Program-made: the position numbers and the translations under genes
Part shown: one piece after another, positions 1 to 12,285 of the stretch
How the letters are laid out: each line of letters starts with the position of its first letter
Numbering within the stretch: the first letter of the stretch is position 1
Assembly (NCBI GenBank): GCA_003586115.2
Contig: QVOM02000115.1
Coordinates: 6,207,524 to 6,271,523, forward strand
Reading direction: 5' to 3'
Length of the DNA: 64,000 nucleotides
DNA from: Salvator merianae
Lineage: Eukaryota > Chordata > Lepidosauria > Squamata > Teiidae
Notes under the pieces: model-generated
Seen by the model: only the letters and a program-made list of their open reading frames with translations
What the model was told of the DNA's origin: nothing
Database searches by the model: none

Positions 1-3000
1 GTTGCACATATCTGCAGTCCCAACAAAGTCCCGGGATATAGAGATGAAATCCTAGGATAACGCTCTTGTGTGAAAAAGAATACCAAAAAAGGTTTTCCCC
101 CAAAGCAATATTACTTATCATATTCCAAGGATTCTTCCTGCTGAAAATGACCACTGCACAAGCGTGGGGGCAGGTTCTTGAGCAGTTCTGTGTATATTGT
201 GCCATCGGATGGATAAGAGGAACAATCACCATAACAGTAATGGTCCAGGCTTGCCCCATGATTTTGCCCTGTCATTCAGCAGGGATAGCGAGAGGCAATT
301 ACAGGATCTAAACAGGATCCCACATTTTCCTCTCACCGTCTGCAGGCAGCCTAAGAAAGTGTATCCACACTGGTTTATAAGTAGTTTAAAGATAAATCAT
401 GATACGCTTAACTCTTTCTACCTATAATGGATATAGTTATTGTAACAGAAGTAATTGATGCATGATAAATGATTGTACCTAAGAGCAACAGAAAGACAAT
501 TCTCTTTTGGTCCAGCTTTAAGGGCCAAGCGACGCCTAAGTTTTAATTCACACTCAATCCTTATTCAGAATGAAAGAACACATGTGGTTAAGTGTCAGAC
601 AGTTTTCCTTTCACATTATCAAACCTAGAAATTTCTGCTTTGGGTTAGATAATGTGGAAAGCAAATGGCAAGCCATTTTGCTGACAGATTGTCTCATTTT
701 GGAAATGGATCAAATGTGGATTAAAACTTAGGTGGATCAAGCAAAGGCTTAGTGACAGAGCAACTGCTTTTTACGTAAGAAGTTCCGTCACAGTTCTTGG
801 TATGCCCCCCAAAAGGCAAAGGCAAACTGTTTTCTCAGTTGTTGCCAAGGAAACTGCAAAATTGTGTCCATATAAACAGCAGCAGTTGTGCCTAACAAAA
901 ATCCAGAAAAATAACTAATTTAGGAAGCAAAATTATTTTTATTCTTATTCTTTCCCTTTCTGTCTATTATATTAAACCCAAGAAAAGTGTGGAGTTTGCA
1001 GGAAATGGGCTTCAAATATTATTTTATGTGTGCTATCTCTGTTATCAAAACTAACAGTCAAATCACCACATTAATGCTTTAATACGTAGTGTGTAGCTAT
1101 GCTGGTGTTTTTCATATTCTCAGAAGTAACTGTGCTAGACCCAGTCTAGACAGGAACTGCAAGGCATAGCGGAGGTTAGAGTCAAGTCTTCCAACTCAAC
1201 TAGAACTCCTTCCAAATAGTCAGCAATACTTTACAAAAAAGAGTTCCTATTGAGAGTCTTTTAAAAAATATTGTAAGGGCTGTGCAGAGATGTATGTCAC
1301 AGCTGGGGAGAGAAAGCTTGAACCTCACCTCCCAGTGATTCTAATTCCAAAGTCACTTTTGTATAAGAGGAAAAACACATATATAGCTGAAGGCTATGTA
1401 TTAAATTTAAACACAATGTATGATTTGGCCTTAAGACAGAAGGAAAAATGAACTAACTATTCCAATGAAGAATATGAGCTTTTCTATTACAACATTTATG
1501 TTTTATTCAGAAGTATAGTTAAATCAAGTGGTTCCAGAGTAGGCCTAGAATAACCTCGGGCTGAACAACATGAAGTGAAAGTACATCTTAGGGGAATGAG
1601 AGAACAATGAATGGATAAAGCAAATTCCAAATAATTTTGAATAATAAAATATTAATCAACTACATATCAATTTTGAAAATTGTCTAGGGTCCCCCCCCCC
1701 CCCAATTTGTAGAGCTATTTTTGCTAAGGGGAAAGCACATTTAACAAGCAACTTTACAATAACATGTCTGTTTCCAGACATGTTGTCTTAATGGGGTGGA
1801 ATTTCCATGATTAGTGAAGCATTCCTAAAGTACAGTATAAGTTATTTTTAACCTCCTTCAGCTAAGACGTCTTGAGTAGGAAACAGTAAAGTAAATAAAG
1901 GAACAGTAAGGAAGAATACTAATTGTTAGGTATTATAGAATACATTAAATAGTCTCTGTAAGAATGTATGATTTTACTAAGCCTATTTCTAAACCACTTA
2001 TTTCTGTATTTGCTTATTTCTAAATAAACACATATGCCCTTCCCTCTAGATACATTTTTCTTCTTTGGAAAACACTTCTCTCCCACTCTTCTCCCCCACA
2101 TATATTCTATGCTGCTAAAAATAAATAGATAAATACCCTTATGCCTAAGATGAAAATTTTAATTCTTTTCTCCTACCTATTTTAAGGCAAAATGGAAAAT
2201 ATTCATTTTATGTTTGTACTACTTATAATAATTTTACAAGACAGAAGAAGGCCTATTTTGGAAGGATATATTAAATGCTTCTTCTTTTTCTTTTTTTTTT
2301 AACATAGGCACATAATTTTGTTTAAGATTCCAAACAGCTAAATATACCTCCACACAGTTATTAGGCACCTGCAGTTTTCAATACAGAGGCTTTCTTAAAA
2401 TAATCTAGAATGGAAAACACATTTTTGAATTTCAGAGTTCATATCAGATTTGCTATTTTTTAAGTACGTGCTTTAACAATTGCCCTGACAAGCATCTTTA
2501 AATAAGATGCATAAGAACAAGGAGTTTTCATCAGAATATTTTTATGTGGCAAGCCTTTATCTGATTAGGAAACACACTTTCTTCCACTTACTTATCTGGC
2601 TACAAAGACTCTTAAATTCAAAATGCCAAAACAAATGATGTTAATATCATATTATTGAACATAGTATCCATGCAGTAAGATAACTACAAATATCAGCCTG
2701 GCTTTCCCCAATGATTCTTAGTATCAGTTTCCTGAACCTCCAAGTTATCACTGAGTCAGGGATCAACTGTTTCATCTTTTATCCACTAGTCACTAAACCA
2801 GTTGTTTTCATTCTAATCCTGCTGTCCTTCATTTGGTTCACCTGAAGCAGAATGACTGAGTTTCAGAAAAAACAGAAGAAAGCAAAGGTTAGAAAATCCT
2901 ACAATTGCAAGCAGTGTAAAAGAATTGTCATAACATATTAGTAAAAACCTATTTCACCACTATCTAAAACCATTGTGAAGTATCCAAATAGGTCCCCACA

Positions 3001-3319
3001 CACTCCATGAGAGAATGCTGATCAGTTTTAAAAGATAGTGGATTCTTTTGGCAGCCTAGACTGCCCTCACAAAAGGTAGCATGTGAATGCAGCCCCCATT
3101 TCAAATAATTCAGTTACTGTTCCCACTGATTAACGATAGTTTATTATTTCTCATTCTTACCTACCTTGCAGAGCCTTTATGAAGACTCAGTGGAGAGACA
3201 GCACTATATACATTACTTTGTACATATTTGGGACAGATTTTCATTATTATGGTCTATGTTACTGGATGCTAGGGACATCCCTTAGATCTGAAATTCCATC
3301 CCTGTTTCAATCTCCCTGA

Positions 3320-3660
3320 TTCAATCTCCCCATAGATTGAATCAGTTGAGCATGTCCTCCTGATTGTAACTTTTATGCTGAGGACTGTAAAAAGCTCCGC
3401 CATCCCATATCAAGTGAATGACTCAGTCACTCTAATACTGTCTTGGCTGGCCTTCTATTACAAGACACATCTGCCAGCATCATCCTCGCAACAGCTCAGT
3501 TTTTGGCCTAGACCTTCAAAATATGTCCTCATTTTTAATTTTATCTCTGAATTGCATGCTTTGTTCTGTACTTTTATATTAAACCTGCAATTAGTGTATT
3601 ATTTTATCTGCTTATTGTTTATCCAGTTATTCTGGGTCTATAGATGTAATAAATATTTTG
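3320..3660 (+). mobile_element. possible LINE reverse-transcriptase C-terminal remnant
   Basis: The + strand reads IESVEHVLLIVTFMLR, which resembles the 'EHVLL-C-Y' zinc-knuckle-like block near the end of several LINE ORF2 proteins. The cysteine is replaced and the rest is not recognisable. LINE class is not assigned. This could be chance in an open frame. Confidence 0.28.
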
Positions 3661-3719
3661 ACTAATTGACATAGACTGAGATTGGGGTAGAAGAGTATAG
3701 AAGAGCCAAAAGGATGAAC

Positions 3720-3870
3720 CAGTTAGGGTTGGTGTTTTATTTCTTTCCATTTTTTTAACAGGTTAAATGTTTTAAACGTATTGTTTTAATACACACTAAC
3801 TTTTGTTTTCTGTAATATTGTAAATAATATTATGTTCTGGTGAAGGATCAAATAAATTTAATTGACTGAT
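3720..3870 (+). mobile_element. L2-like 3' tail
   Basis: A T-rich stretch ending in GGTGAAGGATCAAATAAA resembles the terminal part of L2-type elements seen elsewhere in the window (57150, 58370), which end in GGTGAAGGATGGAATAT or a close variant followed by AAT-rich repeats. Confidence 0.35.
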
Positions 3871-4149
3871 TAATAGATGGAAATGGGCTTTCCAACCATG
3901 GTAATGCTGTGGATGACAGTTCCAACTCATGAACCATCAACCCTGGCTTAGGAGGCTAAGGTACCTTTATTCAGGAAATAAGTTGTTTGCTCCTAAACAC
4001 AGCTGTATTCCTGAGATCAACCCATTGTTTCCTTCCTACTACACATAACTGCTCCCAGAGACATGGTTCAGATGGGGGCAAAACCACTGTTAATTAACAC
4101 TGCTGATTCCATCTTCAGAGGCAGATTTCAGCACCACTATCTCTGCGTC

Positions 4150-4345
4150 TAAAAGCCAGATCTGAGCTGGAATGACCGCAGTCTCTTGGAGCAGCGACAC
4201 TACCTTCATTACTGTCTTGAGAGAGGAACTGGGATCTAAGGGTCCAGAATTCAAATCCCCTTTAGCCACATTAAGTGAGTGACTCTTACTTGAACCACCT
4301 GAGACACTCTCAACCTAACATATTCCACAGAATTATTGTCAGAAT
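4150..4345 (+). mobile_element. tRNA-type/MIR-like SINE remnant
   Basis: Contains GGTCCAGAATTCAAATCCCC at 4241-4260, a degenerate pol III B box. It continues with a region ending in CACAGAATTATTGTCAGAAT, like the conserved core end of squamate and MIR-type SINEs. No clear poly(A) tail or target duplication. Confidence 0.5.
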
Positions 4346-5559
4346 AAAAAGAGAAAAAGATGATAATAGTTGCTGCCTTAAATTCTTTGGCAAAAAGGTG
4401 GAAACTCAATAATAATGAATTTTACAGACTGAGAGACTTTGTAGTAATAATACTGACTGAGAGTCTACCTACTTTCTCCTTATCTTATTGCCTCAATAGC
4501 AGCAACAGTTCACAGGTCCAAAACAGGAAAGCTTGGGTCAAGAAAACCATTCCTCTCTGACCCTTCAAATTGCCTTCATCTGAAGTTGGCCATAATCTCT
4601 CCAGAGTTACCAGTGCCACTCCTGCCATCTCCATAGAGTTAGAAATCTCATAGTCAAGCTTTTGTATACATTACAATTCTTAGAATATTTAGGAGATATT
4701 TATTAAGGCTACAGCAGCTACTGGCATCTTCTCTCTTGTTTGCATTGTGGATTACAAGCTTCTCAGTAACAATTTTTATAGTTTAAGTAAAATCACACTG
4801 ATGATCCCCAAAACCAGAGTGAACCATAGTTCAGATACCAATTCTACATTTTCCCACTACCAGTGAAACTGGGGAAAGGATAACAAAGGATGGCATTCTG
4901 ATATTTGGAATTGTTGATATAAGATAACCCTCAAAGACTGTCATGAAAGATTACTGTTCCTTTTCCCATATGGGAGATTTGGATTCCAGCGTTTTTACTA
5001 ACATGTAGCCTACAATATTTGCGTTAAGAATGTAGATATTGTGATGAATATAGTAATTTCCTAAAAACATATAATATAATTCTTTTCAATAATTTTTAAA
5101 ATTAATAGTCTTTGATTCAAGGGTCTCACAAGGTTGTTGGTGAACATAAAGTATGTTCTATCAACTCTGCCATTTTGCCTTTGAACTCCAAATTCGTATT
5201 ATAATTTTTACAACAGATTTAGCCACCAATATATCCACACTAAACATTATAATAATGGAAAGCAAGTTGGTCCCTCAGCAACAAACCTTTCTCAAAAATG
5301 ATTCAAAATAGCTGCTCTAAGCAAAGCATAGGTATTTGAAGAATGGATTGTGATCACGTCTCATTAAGCAACATAACACATTTTAAGCTGGTCAAGCATT
5401 AATGCTTCCAATTTTTCTACAAAGCACAAACTTTTCCCAATTTTTTCAACGCATTGCTTCAGTACTCCTTCAGCTACAATTATACCAGGATGCAAGTATA
5501 TGCAAGGTCATCCATGTGGGAGAAGGGCAAGGACACATGATCTCAGAGATGCCATAGTG

Positions 5560-6960
5560 GAAGAGATGCTGATAAAAAAAATTTCAAACTCATTTTTCTA
5601 GGACAGATGGACCAGGTATCAAATTCGGCTAGGAAAGGAGATGGTGATCTTATAATTCCTTGAGAAATTGGTCTGTAACTAACAATATAAGGTTATTGAT
5701 CTACAGACCATTGGCAGAGATCAAGGAAATATTGGAAGAAAGTTTGAAGGGGTCAAAAGGAATAGGAAGTAAAATATATGGTTTATTAACAAACTGAAAG
5801 AACAGAATAATGGAAAGCATGTTTCAAACATGGCAGTTAAATATTAATATTACAAGAGAAAATGTTGGGCAAACAATGAAGAAAATTAATGAATTAACAT
5901 GGTACAGGAAATAGTTCTTAAGATATTCTATAGACGGTATAGAACACCATCACAATTAGCAAATATGATACCTAGGATGTCACCGCAATGCTGGCATGGG
6001 TGTGGACAGAGAGGTACATATTTCCACCTTTGGTGGGAATGTGATATTATAAAATTGTTTTTGAGAGATGTTCAGAATAAAATTAATGATATTTTAAATA
6101 TAAATTTGAATTTATCTCCTGAACTAGGTGGAGGCACGGTGGCGCTGAAGGCTAAGGCACTGATCTTTCAATAGGAGGATCGGAGTTCAAGGTCCCTGTC
6201 TGCCATGTAGAGGGGATGAGCGCCCTCTACTGGCCTCTAGATCCAGCCAACCTAGCTGTTCGAAAGCAAGTAACTGCAAGTAGATAAATAGGGAGCATCA
6301 CATTGTGTGTTGCGGAAGACAGACAGATGTAAGCCTTCGGGCGAAAAGTAACCTTGTAAGCCGCTTTGAGTCAGCTTCAGCCGAGAAAAGCGGGGTATAA
6401 AAACCAAGTTCTTCTTCTTCTTCTTTTTTTGTTTGTTTTGTTTTGTTTTGAAGTGACATCAGGGAGTATAAGGGAGGAAAAACAGTATTTGCTCAAATGA
6501 TATATACAGCACAATCAACAATTGCATTGGGATGTAGGGAAAGTAATAAATGGTCATTAGATAATTGGTACAGGTATTTAATGGAACAATATAGATTTGA
6601 TAAAATGCAGGAAATAAGATTTAAAAGTCAAGGTATGAAATTTCTTTCTAAAACAGAGGAAAAAGATTTATTGTATTTTTCAGTGAGATCCCAAGTGCCA
6701 GAAGAATGGAGAGAAGAAATAACAAGACTAACTCTTTGGTCCAGCTCAAATGAAAGAGAAAGAAGGAACAAATAACCTAGAGGCTGTCTACCGGTGTGCA
6801 CAAGGGGTGGTTGGGTAGTGGTTAGGCTTTTTTTCTCACACTCTTTTTTCCCCCATATATATATATGGGGAGCTCTATTTTTTCTGTTGTATATTTTTAT
6901 TCTTTGTTATGATTTGTAACTTCTTATTAAAAAAAAATAAAAATAATTTTTTAGGAAAAA
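5560..6960 (+). mobile_element. L1 LINE, 5'-truncated, ORF2 C-terminal part and 3' UTR
   Basis: The + strand encodes broken L1 ORF2. It starts around PLAEIKEILEESLKG and continues with VLKIFYRRYRTPSQL. Next comes the Cys-rich block CWHGCGQRGTYFHLWWECD near 5990-6045. After a SINE insertion it resumes with WSLDNWYRYLMEQYRFDKMQ and ends with a stop at 6773-6775. The C-x3-C-x-H-x-C type block is typical of L1 ORF2 C-termini. A short T-rich 3' UTR ends in an A-rich tail at about 6927-6960. Several stops lie upstream of 5899, so it is dead. It is 5'-truncated like most L1 copies. Confidence 0.8.
6127..6440 (+). mobile_element. tRNA-derived SINE inserted in L1 ORF2
   Basis: Begins GGTGGAGGCACGGTGGCGCT, has a B-box-like GGAGTTCAAGGTCCC at 6182-6196, a GAGCGCCCTCTACTGGCC body, and a 3' part GTAAGCCGCTTTGAG...AAAAGCGGGGTATAAA. 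It ends in a TTC-repeat and T/G-rich tail. ORF2 protein similarity is present on both sides, so the SINE landed in an older L1. Confidence 0.75.
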
Positions 6961-7110
6961 AACTTGGTTAGGGAGCTCATAATTCTTATGGGTGAGTCTG
7001 GGTGTCCACATGTGTGCATATAAGCATACACAAATGGACTGATTATAGTTTATATCTGAGACACATAAAGAACAATTAATTAGGAAATGAAATGAAATAC
7101 ATGTTCATAC

Positions 7111-7196
7111 CTGAAAATGATTTTTGTTTTCGGAGAGGTCAGTACATCGTTGTGTGCAGCAGGATCCCAGACTTCTGAAGATGAGTGCACTGAACC
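7111..7196 (-). CDS. PARD3B: PARD3B coding exon: linker before PDZ1
   Basis: This 86-bp exon has 28 codons plus two bases, beginning GSVHSSSEVWDPAAHNDV and continuing LTSPKTKIIF. The acceptor is TTTCTTTAG/GG and the donor TTTCAG/GTATGA. It is entered in phase 0 from the exon at 49077, giving ...KTSVP-GSVH. The LTSPKTK block matches the LTSPRTK segment that precedes PDZ1 in mammalian PARD3B. The rest of this linker is poorly conserved, so confidence rests on position, phase, splice sites and that block. The exon leaves two bases of a split codon, so the next exon must start with the third base; it is not in this window. One alternative frame is also open but does not match the family. Confidence 0.83.
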
Positions 7197-8016
7197 CTAA
7201 AGAAATTTAAAAATATGCATTTTAAAATGAAATACTAAAATGTGGGTCTAGAATGGCTGTCACCACTTGCACATGCTCCTAATGCAAACCAAAAGCAAAT
7301 AAGCAAATACTGTTGTTAGGAACAGTCAGATAGTGGTTAAAATATTATTCCAAATCTCTTTTTTATTGGGACTCAAAAAAGCACTTAATACTGTGTGCCT
7401 TAACATATCACCAAAAATTCCTTCACTTAGAAGGAAAACACCAGATAAAAATGTTTTTGTGATTTTGGACAACAAATGCACAACACAAGAAGCTAGGTGT
7501 ACTAAAGCACAGGAAAGGAAAAAAATATGTACAACAGGAGCCTCATGTGGCTCAAAAGGTCACCCCACAAGCCTGGAAGACTGCAACCACAAGAGAAAGT
7601 ATAACATTGTTTACAAGCAACACAATGAAGTAAATGGTCCAACTATAACCTGAGAGATATTACTGACAATTTGGTTAGTGGCATTAATCTATCTCAATTT
7701 ATTGTATGTAGTAAGAACAATATTCAAGTAAAACACATGGGCTAAGTTATAAGCCGAAAGGAGACATAACATCATCAAGTGGTGAAGGAGGAAATGGTTT
7801 ATTTTAGTATTATGCATAAACTTGAGAAGACTGAAAGAAAAAGTCATTTTCTTTGAGTTTTAAGAAACCATACCTCAACTTATTTTGATGAACTTGTGCT
7901 CCATTGTTTTGCAATGTGTTAAAGAGAATGCCTGTAAACTGCACATTGTAATTACTCAGAAGTATTCTTCATTAGCAGGACATTTAAACAACTGAATTCT
8001 AAAGCAGAATGAGGTG

Positions 8017-8110
8017 AATTTATTTATTTGTATTTCTAGGTCAATCTATACTCTAGGATCTCAGGGCAGGTTGCAATGAAAACAGTATAAAAACACAATT
8101 AAAAATTGAG
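8017..8110 (-). mobile_element. antisense family A tail fragment
   Basis: TTATTTATTTGTATTTCTAG followed by a degraded pattern like TTATATCCTGCCCTTC at 17705, here TCTCAGGGCAGGTTGC. Short and diverged. Confidence 0.3.
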
Positions 8111-8184
8111 TTTATTAAAACAACAAAAAACAATACCCGAAAGGGGAGAAAATAATTATTTCAGACCAAGGAACGGAACAGAGT

Positions 8185-8490
8185 ATGGCCCTGTCCCAAC
8201 ACGGGAATATAGTGCCATTATGACTGTGCTATGGTGGGATTGCCACACTTATCTGTGGCAACCCCAGCATAGTTCCGCTATATCCCCCCCAAAAAAACAT
8301 GTAATAGCCCATTTCAGGAAAACCCAACATTCATGGTGGGTTTTTTTTCCAAAATAGAGCCATTACTAACCTTTTGGACAGAGCTTCCATCTTTGCTGTG
8401 AATAGGCAACAAGCAAGTATTCTGGAGGAGCTTTTCTCTGGAATATCGCTTGCTGATGCGATATTCAGCTGGCATCAGGAATCGGCCTAT
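8185..8490. mobile_element. short DNA-transposon-like repeat, family C copy 1
   Basis: Aligns by eye with 59235-59670. Shared blocks include GCCATTATG...TGCT(A/G)TGGTGGGATTGCC, AATAGCC(C/T)ATT(T/G)CAGGAAAACCCAA, GGACAGAGCT(T/G)CCATCTTTGCTGT and TGC(G/A)ATATTCAGC. This copy lacks about 130 bp present in the other. No ORF. Class not certain; termini not resolved. Confidence 0.5.
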
Positions 8491-9084
8491 GTTTCTTCCT
8501 CAAATAGTTTTTTACAATATATTTACAAAGATACAAAACTCTCGAAAAGAATGGGTGAACTAGCATAACATTTGACAGGTATAAGGAATATGAACATATA
8601 AAACCCTGAAATGGAAAGGGGGGAAGGACTGAATTTAACAAATTAAAATATGTAGTTTTCCAGACGAAAGAGATCAGTGAAGGAGACAAAGACTGGAAAA
8701 AAGAGAATGAGAAAGGGGTGTTGGGTAGAGGTGACAAATATACGGCTCTTGTGGACTGAAGATGTGGAACTTATTTTATGTTTTGAAGCAAATCTAATCA
8801 ATGGAGGAAGGGAAGACTGTCAATCTACCCCCTTCATGATACCACAGGCTGATAAATCTGAGAGGATTTTAGAACTATAGCCACTATTGGAAATTGTTAG
8901 CAATGCAAAAGCTGCTGGAAAATTAAGAAATTTAGAAGGAAGATAACGAGTTATTTTTTTCCAATATTGAAAACATTAAATCAAGTCAACATTTATTTAT
9001 TTATTTTTAACAGAGAAGGAAGAACAAGTTATGCATAAATTTAAGGATAAGAAAAATCTTGGATGCAAGATTTCCTATCCATAA

Positions 9085-9380
9085 AAATAACTGGTAGGCA
9101 GTAGTATCTAGGCACCATTCTAGTAGCATTGATGTGTCTCTCTTTAATGAACTTGTCTAACACTTTCTTAAAGCAACCTAGGCTGGTTGCTGTCACCACC
9201 TCTTCTGGTAAAAGATTCCATAGACCAATGACACTCTGAGTGAAAAAATACTTCCCCTTGTTGGTCCTAACTCACCAGCCCACCAGGTTATTAGAGTGCC
9301 CCTTGGTTGTAGTGTTATGTGATAGGAAAAAAAAATCTCTATCCACTTTTTCCACATCATGCATCATTTTATATATTTCA
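9085..9380 (-). mobile_element. CR1-type LINE fragment, C-terminal coding part
   Basis: Matches the same stretch of the copy at 40928-41510: a block reading on the + strand as AGATTCCATAGACCAATGAC and a following CTCTATCCACTTTTTCCACA. On the minus strand this is the 'KIF..T....LWNSLP' type end of CR1-like ORF2. It abuts the 3' end of the CR1 at 9386. Confidence 0.6.
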
Positions 9381-9385
9381 CTGAA

Positions 9386-11290
9386 TTATAGAATCATAGA
9401 GTTGGAAGGGACCTCCAGGGTCACTGAGTCCAACCTCCTGCTCAATGCAGGATTCACTAAACCATCCCAGACAGATGACTCTCCAGACTCTCCTTGAAGA
9501 CCTCCAGCGAAGGAGAGCTCAATACCTCCTGTGGCAACCTATTCCATTGACTAATCACTATTACTGTCAGAAAGTTTTTTTCTAATATTTAGTCTGTATC
9601 TACTCCCTTGAAGTTTTGTCCCATTGTTTTTAGTCCTTCCTTCTTGTGTAAGTGAGAATAGGGCCAATCCCTCTGCACTGTGACAGCCCTTTAGATACTT
9701 AAAAGCAGCTATCATGTCTCCTTTCAGTCTTCTCTTCTGTAGGCTAAACATTCCTAAATCCTTTAACCATTCTTCGTAGAACATAGTTTGCAGACCACTC
9801 ACCATTTGGGTAGCCCTCCTCAAAACTTGCTCCAGTCTGTCACTGTCTTTTTTAAATTGGGGTGCCCAGAACACCAATTTCTATCAGATCAGCTCTTAAA
9901 CTTTGTCTTTCAAGGGTGATAAGCCTATATGCTGCTACCTGGTTTCATAAGAGAGGTATTCCATAAGAACATAAGAGAAGCCCTGCTGGATCAGGCCACA
10001 ACCCTTCTAATTCATATGCTGTCTCCACACAGTGAGCCATTATGTGCTTCTGAGCATCTCAAGCAAAAGACAAATGTAAAACCTTCACCTGCTCTCAACT
10101 CCCTGCAAATGGCCTTTGGAGGCATCCTGCCTGTCTCTCCACCATTCCATCACCTTGATCAATTCCCCTTTCCTCCACTATTTCCAGTTCCACAATATCT
10201 TTTCTGTATTCAATATTCCAAATGTGGCCACACCGTCAATTCATAAAGAGGCACAATGATGCTTGCTGACTTATTTTCTATTCCTTTCCTAATTACCCCT
10301 AACACTGAATTTGCTTTTTTCACTGATGCTGTAGAGTGGGTCAACAACTTCACTGAGCTGTCCAGCAAAAACTCAAGATCCATTTCCTGGTCTGTCAGAG
10401 AAAGCTCAGATCCCATCAGTTTATAGGTGCAACTCCTTTTTTTTTTTTTTTTTTTTGTCCCAATGTGCATCTCTTTGCACTTATTAAGACTGGTACATTT
10501 GCCACTTTACTGCTCACTTACCCAATGTCAAAAAACAAACAAACAAACAAAAACCCCTCTGGAGCTCTTTGGGATCCCTTTCAGTTTTTGTTACCCTGAA
10601 TAATTTAGTCTCTTTGGCAACCTTTACAATATCACTACTCACTTGTACTTCTAGATCATTTATGAAAAAATTAAAAAGCACAACTTCCAACACTGAACCT
10701 TGGGAGATCCCACATTTTACTTCCTCCACCCTGAAATTGTCAATTTATTACTACTCTCTGTTTCCTGCCATTTATCTAGTTACCATTTTAAGACAAAATA
10801 TCCTCTTATTCCATGACTGACAAGTTTATTCAAGAGCCTTTGATGAGGGACTTGGTCAAAAGCTTTCTGACATTCTCAAAGATTTCTAACAAGTTGGTAA
10901 GGCATGATTTAGATTTGCAGGAGCAATGCTGTTTTTCTTCTGTGTTTGTACTATTTTTATCCTTAACGATTGTTTCCATTCCTTTAGCTGTCTCCATTCC
11001 TTTATCTGGGACTGATGTTAGGTTGACTGGTTTGTAATTTACTGGATCATACCTGGATCCTTTTTCTGAAAATCTGTGTGACATTTCCTACCCCCCAGTC
11101 TTCAGATATAGAAACTGATATTAGGGAAAGATTATGCATTTTGGCTAGAAGATCAACAATTTCAAATTTGAGTTCTTTAAGAACTCTCAGATGAATGCCA
11201 TCTGGTCCCTGTTATTTGTAGTATTTCAAGAATCTCCTCTCTGATTACCTCTGTATACCAATTGCTCTGGCACTCTAAAATCTACTGTGG
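9386..11290 (-). mobile_element. CR1 LINE, 5'-truncated, reverse transcriptase to 3' end
   Basis: The minus strand encodes broken CR1 ORF2 in order. At 10729-10514 the RT block reads GISQGSVLEVVLFNFFINDL, with a damaged version of the downstream ADDTKL motif (AKETKLFRV). At 10470-10210 it reads SVKKANSVLGVIRKGIENKS and VWPHLEY. At 9877-9551 it reads FWAPQFKKDSDRLEQV, YEEWLKDLGMFSLQKRRLKG and YRLNIRKK. The 3' terminus on the minus strand is TCTATGATTC, the usual CR1 ending. Frames are interrupted, so it is dead. A second CR1 splits it between HLEY and FWAPQ. Confidence 0.85.
9890..10225 (-). mobile_element. CR1 copy nested inside CR1
   Basis: The + strand reads AAGAACATAAGAGAAGCCCT...GGATCAGGCC at 9963, the reverse of a common reptile CR1 3' end that finishes TCTTATGTTCTTATG. 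The segment to about 10210 matches the copy at 40928-41510 with its middle missing, as both contain CCAGTTCCACAATAT. It interrupts the CR1 ORF2 frame of the host element exactly between HLEY and FWAPQ. Confidence 0.65.
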
Positions 11291-12169
11291 ACATGCTCCC
11301 CACAGAGTCAATTATTAATTTAGTTCAGGAAAACCAAAGTTGCTAGTTAAAATAAAACCTTTGCTTGCAGTTTACTTTTATTGTCACACCTCTGTATTTT
11401 ATTGATGAGATCTAATGCTTTATTTACCATAATCCATAATGCACACTGTATTTACAGGAAACTAACCAGAGCCAGCACATGCAAAAAAGAGGTTGAATTA
11501 ATGGTTAACTTCAAGAGTCATGTTTGCTTGTTTACTTCATGCAGCTAATCAGTTTCTCATTGGGTCATAGCCCATAGTTTTGCAGTGGTCTCTTATCCTA
11601 ATGTAGCACCCATTGCTGAACTGCACACATATATGCTTTTAATATAGAAATTTTGGAACATTTACTGTAATAGCTCTATCCATGTTGGTTACCTCTATCT
11701 GACCTTTACTGTGCTTTCATCTTCTTCTCTTTCCACAAAGACAAGGTTACTGAACATACATAGCAGAATATATATCTGTGTCTCTTTCCCCTGTGATGAT
11801 GCTAATCAATATGCACTGATCCCAAAGGGATAGATAGACAAGCAGACAAAGTAGCCCTGTAACTGAGGCAACCCCTGGCAAATGGCTGGTTTCAGGCAAG
11901 AGTTGGTACCCTCTATCAGGACCAACCAATATTTTTGGAACTGCGAGTACCTTAGGAAATTTGAAGTGTGCACACATTCTGGTTGCTGCTTTCCCAAGGT
12001 AGTAAATGAAAGAGTGAGAAGTTCTAAGAATCTGGTAGGAAACCACTATGACTTGCACACCACATTGGTAACCACCATGATTCATACTGAGGACATTCTT
12101 GGTAATAACCCCCAGGCTATGGAATAATCTCCCTGGCCTTTGACTGAGGAAACAGCATACTTTCCCCAT

Positions 12170-12285
12170 GTTGACACTGTCACTATTTTAGCTATTGATT
12201 ATTTTTTCATAGTGATTTTATTGTTACCTGCCCTGAGGCCTTTGGGTATAGAGTAGAATATAATAGATAAATAAATAAATAACTC
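12170..12285 (+). mobile_element. L2-like 3' tail
   Basis: TTACCTGCCCTGAGGCCTTT followed by GGGTATAGAGTAGAATAT and an AATA-repeat tail at 12266-12282. This is the pattern of L2-type 3' ends. Preceding sequence is too diverged to assign. Confidence 0.4.

Larger units (their letters stand above)
1..7110 (-). other. PARD3B: PARD3B intron downstream of the last visible exon (partial)
   Basis: Starts with the GTATGA donor at 7110 and runs off the window. Positions 1-780 and 880-3300 show nothing I can assign beyond a C13 run at 1691-1703 and a possible SINE scrap near 800-870, recognisable only by its GGCAAAGGCAAACT block. Confidence 0.7.

Noticed and set aside
11747..12169. 140-codon minus-strand frame
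   Set aside because: Lies beside an L2-like tail in degraded repeat sequence. No recognisable domain.
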